DNA of 6,744 bases, from positions 1 to 6,744 of the forward strand of contig JACCZV010000043.1 in assembly GCA_013695775.1 (NCBI GenBank). The letters run 5' to 3'. The notes beneath the pieces are model-generated. The model had not been told where the DNA came from and did no database searches. It saw nothing but the letters and a program-made list of their open reading frames with translations. The translations under genes were made by a program, and so were the position numbers. The stretch comes from Chitinophagales bacterium (GTDB lineage Bacteria; Bacteroidota; Bacteroidia; Chitinophagales; UBA10324). Every line of letters starts with the position of its first letter. Positions within the stretch are counted from its first letter, which is position 1. Of this stretch, positions 6,178-6,744 are shown piece after piece.

Positions 6178-6744
6178 ATGAAACTAAAAATATTTCTCTT
6201 ACTGATACTAAGTTTTTTTAATTCATTAGCATTTAATTCCTTCGCTCAGAAATCCAAAGACACTATAGCAATCGAAAGTTTTCCTGGTGGCTACGATCCT
6301 CTGCTTTTTCAAGGCTTGCGCTGGCGCAGCATTGGTCCATGGCGCGGAGGAAGGTCGCTGGCTGTTTGCGGAGTAATTGGGCAGCCTAACATATATTATT
6401 TCGGCGCAGTGGGTGGTGGAATCTGGAAAACGGAGGATGGCGGGCAAACATGGCTTTGTATATCAGATTCTGCATTTCACTCCTCCTCAGTAGGAGCAAT
6501 AACAGTTGCACCCTCTGATGCAAACATCATATATGCTGGGATGGGAGAGGCGGAGATGCGCGGAAACATATCCTTTGGTGATGGCGTCTATAAATCGACA
6601 GATTGCGGAAAAACATGGAGGCACATCGGTTTGAAAGAATCTTATGCCATTCAAAACATTATTGTGCATCCTGACAAACCAGGGTTACTGTATGCCTCTT
6701 GCATGGGTAAAATATTCGGATCAAATAAGGAGCGGGGTTTATAC
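6178..6744 (+). CDS. N-terminal part of a secreted sortilin/BNR-type beta-propeller protein (runs off the window)
   Basis: 189 codons are present, open to the last base. The signal peptide is MKLKIFLLLILSFFNSLAFN with likely cleavage after SFA (residue 23). The mature part begins with a short lead and then LRWRSIGPWRGGRS (48-60), the usual opening of exported VPS10/sortilin-like glycosyl-hydrolase-type propellers. Two Asp-box repeats follow: TEDGGQTW (85-92) and STDCGKTW (140-147), each after a GxWK or GVYK strand. Between them are IYAGMGEAEMRGNISFGDG and blade-like alternation (IIYAGMG, LLYASCMG). Full-length family members are commonly around 700-1100 aa, so most of the gene lies beyond the window. 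Such proteins are often named glycosyl hydrolases or exo-alpha-sialidase-like, but no catalytic activity can be read from Asp-boxes. The start is the first ATG that gives a full signal peptide. Confidence 0.88.
   Translation, partial: MKLKIFLLLILSFFNSLAFNSFAQKSKDTIAIESFPGGYDPLLFQGLRWRSIGPWRGGRSLAVCGVIGQPNIYYFGAVGGGIWKTEDGGQTWLCISDSAFHSSSVGAITVAPSDANIIYAGMGEAEMRGNISFGDGVYKSTDCGKTWRHIGLKESYAIQNIIVHPDKPGLLYASCMGKIFGSNKERGLY

Overview
The window looks like chromosomal DNA of a Bacteroidota, probably a Chitinophagales/Sphingobacteriales-type bacterium. The evidence is three proteins with C-terminal type A sorting domains of the type IX secretion system (T9SS), an Omp28-family protein, A-rich leaders without clear Shine-Dalgarno sites, and one good match to the Bacteroidota promoter (TTG ... 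TAnnTTTG). All function calls are made by reading motifs; no database search was run.

Layout. Positions 50-2609 hold three plus-strand genes: (1) a small secreted T9SS protein split by a frameshift near 257; (2) an Omp28/thioredoxin-fold exported protein with a CxxC motif and a T9SS tail; (3) an unrecognised membrane-anchored or exported protein with a methionine-rich tail. Genes 2 and 3 are each preceded by a copy of the same 29-bp element (26/29 identical) containing an imperfect palindrome. A strong intrinsic terminator at 2629-2668 ends this block.

Positions 2770-5948 read on the minus strand. A full-length LiaF-like membrane protein (2927-3652) is followed downstream by a remnant of a second copy of its own 3' end (2770 to about 2835), joined to a short GC-rich patch. 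Upstream of it lies a 699-residue secreted serine esterase/hydrolase (3849-5948) with a Fn3-like N-terminal region, a GNSFG nucleophile elbow and a T9SS tail.

A 229-bp AT-rich divergent gap leads to a plus-strand gene at 6178 that runs off the window. It encodes the N-terminus of a secreted sortilin/BNR-type beta-propeller protein with two Asp-boxes.

How they fit together: most products are exported or surface-bound proteins, and the LiaF-like protein may sense or respond to envelope stress. Nothing shows that they form one pathway, and no defence system, CRISPR array, RNA gene or complete mobile element is visible. The most interesting points are the frameshifted gene, the duplicated 29-bp leader element, the LiaF tail remnant, the promoter that resolves the LiaF start, and the unrecognised Met-rich protein.
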